DNA from: Terriglobia bacterium
GTDB lineage: Bacteria > Acidobacteriota > Terriglobia > Terriglobales > Acidobacteriaceae
Assembly (NCBI GenBank): GCA_020073215.1
Contig: JAIQFO010000009.1
Span: 1 to 64,000 of the forward strand
DNA length: 64,000 nucleotides
Direction of reading: 5' to 3'
Below, piece by piece: positions 61,144-64,000 of the stretch. The translations under genes and the position numbers were made by a program. The notes below the pieces were generated by a model. That model was not told where the DNA came from and ran no database searches. It saw only the letters and a list, made by a program, of their open reading frames with translations. Position 1 is the first letter of the stretch. Each line of letters opens with the position of its first letter.

Positions 61144-64000
61144 CTACTGCTTCGGTTTGGTGGCACTCTTCTCTGGTGCCGTATTCGCCTGCAAAGCAGG
61201 TGATTTTCTTAGGCTCAGCATATTGGCGAACAACCGATACGAACCCGGGACGCCTTCCGGCATCTGTCGATAGAACGCATAAGCGCAGTAAATGTAAACC
61301 CCCTTGCCATCCCTGGCGTACACGAGGCCGCCCTTCTGCGGATCCTGGCCGGGATCGTGGGTTTCCAGCAACGCCTGGTAGTGCGGATCCCACGAACTGA
61401 GAAACTTCGATCCCCGCTCCTCAACCCAATTCTCGAAATCCTTGCTCGTGATTTTGTTCGGCCAGTTAAAGACAGGGTTTGAGGGTTCGAGGATTTCGAC
61501 TTTCGAATCTTCGTCGGTTACCTCTTCCGGGTTATCGCCCATCTTGTATGGATACGGTCCATAGTTGTGGTCGTACTCCGGGGTGTTGTATTGCAGAATC
61601 GCCACCCCGCCGTTCTTCACGTATTCGAGAAGCCGGCCGTTGTAAGTTTTCAGATCGTCCCGAACGGCGTAGGCCCTTACTCCCGTAACGATGGCGTCGA
61701 ACTTCGACAGATCCGCGCCGGCCAGGTCACCCGGCGAGAGGAAATGGACGCGTATGCCGAGATTGACGAGAGACTGAGGCACCTCATCGCCGGCACCGAC
61801 CACGTAACCGATGTTCAAGCCGGGGGCGACCCTCACATCCACGCCGGTCGTGCGATAAGTGGAAGGCCGGTACAGGTTGTAGGGACTCAGGCCCTCGTAG
61901 CCAACGGTGCGGTAGCCTTCTTTGTACTCATGACCATCGAAGGTAGCGACCGCGGTAATGGTGTAGGGCTTAGCCTCAATCTTCGCGGGCGTCACATGGA
62001 AATTGAGGCTCTGATCCTCGCCGTCTTTTGCGGTCGAAAATTCCTCCTGTTGCGCTTGCCAGCCTTGCGGTAAGTCGAGTTTTACCGTCCCCTTCGCGGG
62101 GCCCTTAACGTTGCTGTGCACGGCGACCGTAAGGTCGAATGACTTGGAACTCAGCGGGATGATGCCAGCTTGCGGCGTCATGAATAAGCCGATAGGGGGG
62201 CCAAGAATAAGCGGCTGCAACACAATGCCAGGCCCTATTACTCGTTTAACCGACTGCACCACCTGCGCAATTTCGAAGGGCACACCTTCGTAAGAAAGCT
62301 GTATACGGGTGGACACCGGGTAGGGAGCGAAAGGCTCATTCGCATACTGAGGCTGGATCAAGTCGTAGGAAGCCTGTTCGATGTCCGGCCGCGTGAAAAA
62401 TGGGCGAGTGTATCCGGCATTGGACGGCACGGAAACCGTGAAGCGCAGGTCTTTCGCCTCGTTCGCCTTCAATGGCCGCGGCACGGGCGATTCTGGGTTG
62501 ATCTGCCAAGCTTCGCCTGCCGCAGTTTCAAATTTCACGCCTTCTAACTGCACGGAAAGATTCGTCTGATTGATCGCGTGGATCTTCACATGAAACCGCT
62601 GTCCGGGTAACGCGACCTGGAACGTTTCTGGATTCCGGAAGAAACGGGCCCAGGGACCGGTGGGTTCCTCATCGGGCGCCACTGTGGACAGGATTGAGAG
62701 TCCTAGCGACTCGGCGAGTGCGTTTTCGAATTGCGCTTCCTTGACCTTCAGTTCATGCGTGACGTCGTATTTCTCGTCGGATGAAAAACTGCTGGAGTTG
62801 ACTTTGTCGAGCAGGTCGCGGGTTGCTTTCAATCCGCTGGCGAGCGTTGCGGCAATGGCTTCCGGATGCTGAGCGGAATAATCGGCAATGGCCTTCTCAA
62901 CCAGCGCATTGATCTGAGCGAGGCCGCTCTTGAGGAACGCGTTGTCACCATTGGGAGCCAGATAGGCAATGCCCCCGAGGGAGACATCGACCCCGTCAAA
63001 AAAAGAGTGTTCTGTGTCAGATGTGGACACAAGTGAAGCAAAGCGGTGGTAACCGGCCATGTCCTCTTCGGCGGGAGGTAGACCGGTGCCGCCGTTTTGT
63101 GATTTCTGGAACCCCAATCCCAGAGTTGCCACTTGCGCATAATTCAAGCCAAGCAGAGAGCTGTAGGTGCCTTCGGGTATTTCGACTGCCGCCAGTAGTT
63201 GCCCTTTCTCAATGGCGCCAGTGATGTAATTCTGAAATTCAGCGGGATAGTACTTACCGTCCGCGTAGTCATAGATACCCTTGTCAGTGATCATGGCAAA
63301 CGGCACACGCGCATAATCCTTCAAGGGCTTCCAAGGGCGAAGACCTTGCTTCCATTGCTCAGGGAACATGTTTGGATCGCCGGCGGCCTTGAAGGCCTCT
63401 TGCGCCACCTGTCCTGCCACCTGGTGGTTGCCGTGGCCGTCGGTGCGGCCGCCCACAAAGACGGACGTGATCACCAGCGGGCGTGTCATGCGGATCACGC
63501 GAACCGCGCTGGCCAACACCTTGTCGTGTCCCCACTTCTCGAGGCATTCCTGCTTTGTCTTGGAGAAGCCGTAGTCGATGATAGGAGTGAAGAATTGCTG
63601 CGTGCCGTAATAGCGGTCGGCCTGCAAAAGTTCAAGGGTGCGGACAAGACCTAGGGCGTCGAAGTAGTCGGGCGACATTACATTGGCTCCACCTTCGCCG
63701 CGATTCAACGTGAGCAATGCGACGCGGGCACCCACGCCGCGGGACTCATAGGCCAGCATGCCACCATCTTCGTCGTCGGGATGTGCGGTCACCATCAGGA
63801 CACTCGCACGAGTGTGAAGCTTTTGCAGGCTTTGCCACAAACTCGCCGAACCTCGGTCATAAGGGAGTGGCTGTATGGAAACGAGTGGATCAGCACCTAC
63901 CGAGATTGGAGATTGCGCCTGAACTGGAAAGGGACAAGAAATGAAACAAAGCGTGACCGCCACAGATGCGACCAGCGCCGGAAAACCTTCGCTGAACCTA
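61144..64000 (-). CDS. PIG-L-type deacetylase, large exported protein (5' end may lie outside)
   Basis: At least 939 residues. The frame is open to the right edge: GTG 63963 would start within the signal peptide (AVTLCFISCPFPVQAQ), and the preceding codons (FPALVASV) also look like signal, so the true start may be beyond base 64000. Catalytic part about 50-300: VLMVTAHPDDEDGGMLAYES (metal and base), LNRGEGGAN, GGRTDGHGNHQVAG. Then beta-sandwich parts and, near the C-terminus, a ThuA/glutamine-amidotransferase-like part (FDAIVTGVRAYAVRDDLKTY). Removes acetyl groups from sugars; the substrate is unknown. Confidence 0.85.
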   Translation of the reverse strand, partial: RFSEGFPALVASVAVTLCFISCPFPVQAQSPISVGADPLVSIQPLPYDRGSASLWQSLQKLHTRASVLMVTAHPDDEDGGMLAYESRGVGARVALLTLNRGEGGANVMSPDYFDALGLVRTLELLQADRYYGTQQFFTPIIDYGFSKTKQECLEKWGHDKVLASAVRVIRMTRPLVITSVFVGGRTDGHGNHQVAGQVAQEAFKAAGDPNMFPEQWKQGLRPWKPLKDYARVPFAMITDKGIYDYADGKYYPAEFQNYITGAIEKGQLLAAVEIPEGTYSSLLGLNYAQVATLGLGFQKSQNGGTGLPPAEEDMAGYHRFASLVSTSDTEHSFFDGVDVSLGGIAYLAPNGDNAFLKSGLAQINALVEKAIADYSAQHPEAIAATLASGLKATRDLLDKVNSSSFSSDEKYDVTHELKVKEAQFENALAESLGLSILSTVAPDEEPTGPWARFFRNPETFQVALPGQRFHVKIHAINQTNLSVQLEGVKFETAAGEAWQINPESPVPRPLKANEAKDLRFTVSVPSNAGYTRPFFTRPDIEQASYDLIQPQYANEPFAPYPVSTRIQLSYEGVPFEIAQVVQSVKRVIGPGIVLQPLILGPPIGLFMTPQAGIIPLSSKSFDLTVAVHSNVKGPAKGTVKLDLPQGWQAQQEEFSTAKDGEDQSLNFHVTPAKIEAKPYTITAVATFDGHEYKEGYRTVGYEGLSPYNLYRPSTYRTTGVDVRVAPGLNIGYVVGAGDEVPQSLVNLGIRVHFLSPGDLAGADLSKFDAIVTGVRAYAVRDDLKTYNGRLLEYVKNGGVAILQYNTPEYDHNYGPYPYKMGDNPEEVTDEDSKVEILEPSNPVFNWPNKITSKDFENWVEERGSKFLSSWDPHYQALLETHDPGQDPQKGGLVYARDGKGVYIYCAYAFYRQMPEGVPGSYRLFANMLSLRKSPALQANTAPEKSATKPKQ

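Noticed and set aside
62617-62630. CTGGAACGTTTCTG as a fourth LacI operator
   Set aside because: It lies deep inside the PIG-L gene and breaks the right half of the palindrome; probably chance.
1-64000. tRNA, rRNA or insertion sequence genes
   Set aside because: I looked for T-loop patterns, 16S/23S signatures and transposase motifs and found none that hold up by eye; a tRNA scan would be needed to exclude a divergent tRNA.

Overview
The window looks like part of an Acidobacteriota chromosome, probably from the Koribacter/Terriglobales side. The grounds are high GC, long Oar-like TonB-dependent receptors, CadC-type winged-helix/TPR regulators, Ig/HYDIN-type lipoproteins, and intergenic gaps filled with short GC palindromes. 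This placement is inference from gene style; there is no rRNA gene here to settle it. I found no tRNA, rRNA, CRISPR array, insertion sequence or prophage.

Left part (1-3.5 kb): the 5' end of ligA on the minus strand; a CMD/AhpD-family peroxidase-like gene (943-1512) whose second active-site Cys codon is an in-frame TGA followed at once by a two-tier SECIS-like hairpin, so most likely a selenoprotein; an orphan nuclease-like gene; and a two-gene module of a lipoprotein carrying an RNase A-like CdiA-CT toxin domain with its CdiI-like immunity protein.

Housekeeping core (3.5-33.3 kb): an acyl-ACP synthetase/ACP/PlsC fusion, folD, coaE, ybaK, kbl, folP, hemB, miaA and a pyrR-pyrB-pyrC group. Among them sit a sensor kinase that lacks its phospho-acceptor His, several membrane or secreted proteins of unknown role, and an ECF sigma factor followed by a zinc-finger/TPR/CHAT-protease membrane protein and a lipoprotein (18.0-23.6 kb).

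Middle (33.4-49.3 kb): a tetraheme NapC/NrfH-type cytochrome fused to a reduced FGE-sulfatase domain, next to a Tat-exported spermidine-dehydrogenase-like flavoprotein, a SnoaL-like protein and an APC permease; then secreted beta-propeller and Ig/HYDIN/PAF-acetylhydrolase-like proteins, a winged-helix/TPR regulator and a large TonB-dependent receptor.

Right end (49.9-64 kb): an inositol-type catabolic operon on the minus strand (iolG-iolE-iolB-PfkB kinase-GH4 glycosidase-APC permease), divergent from a LacI-family regulator. Three matching 14-bp palindromes (consensus CCGRAACGTTTCGG) lie before iolG, between iolG and the regulator, and before an exported creatininase-family gene, and suggest one regulon. 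A TPR protein and a large PIG-L-type deacetylase end the window.

The non-coding space is dominated by at least three families of dispersed palindromic repeats. Two copies of one family have entered coding sequence in frame.
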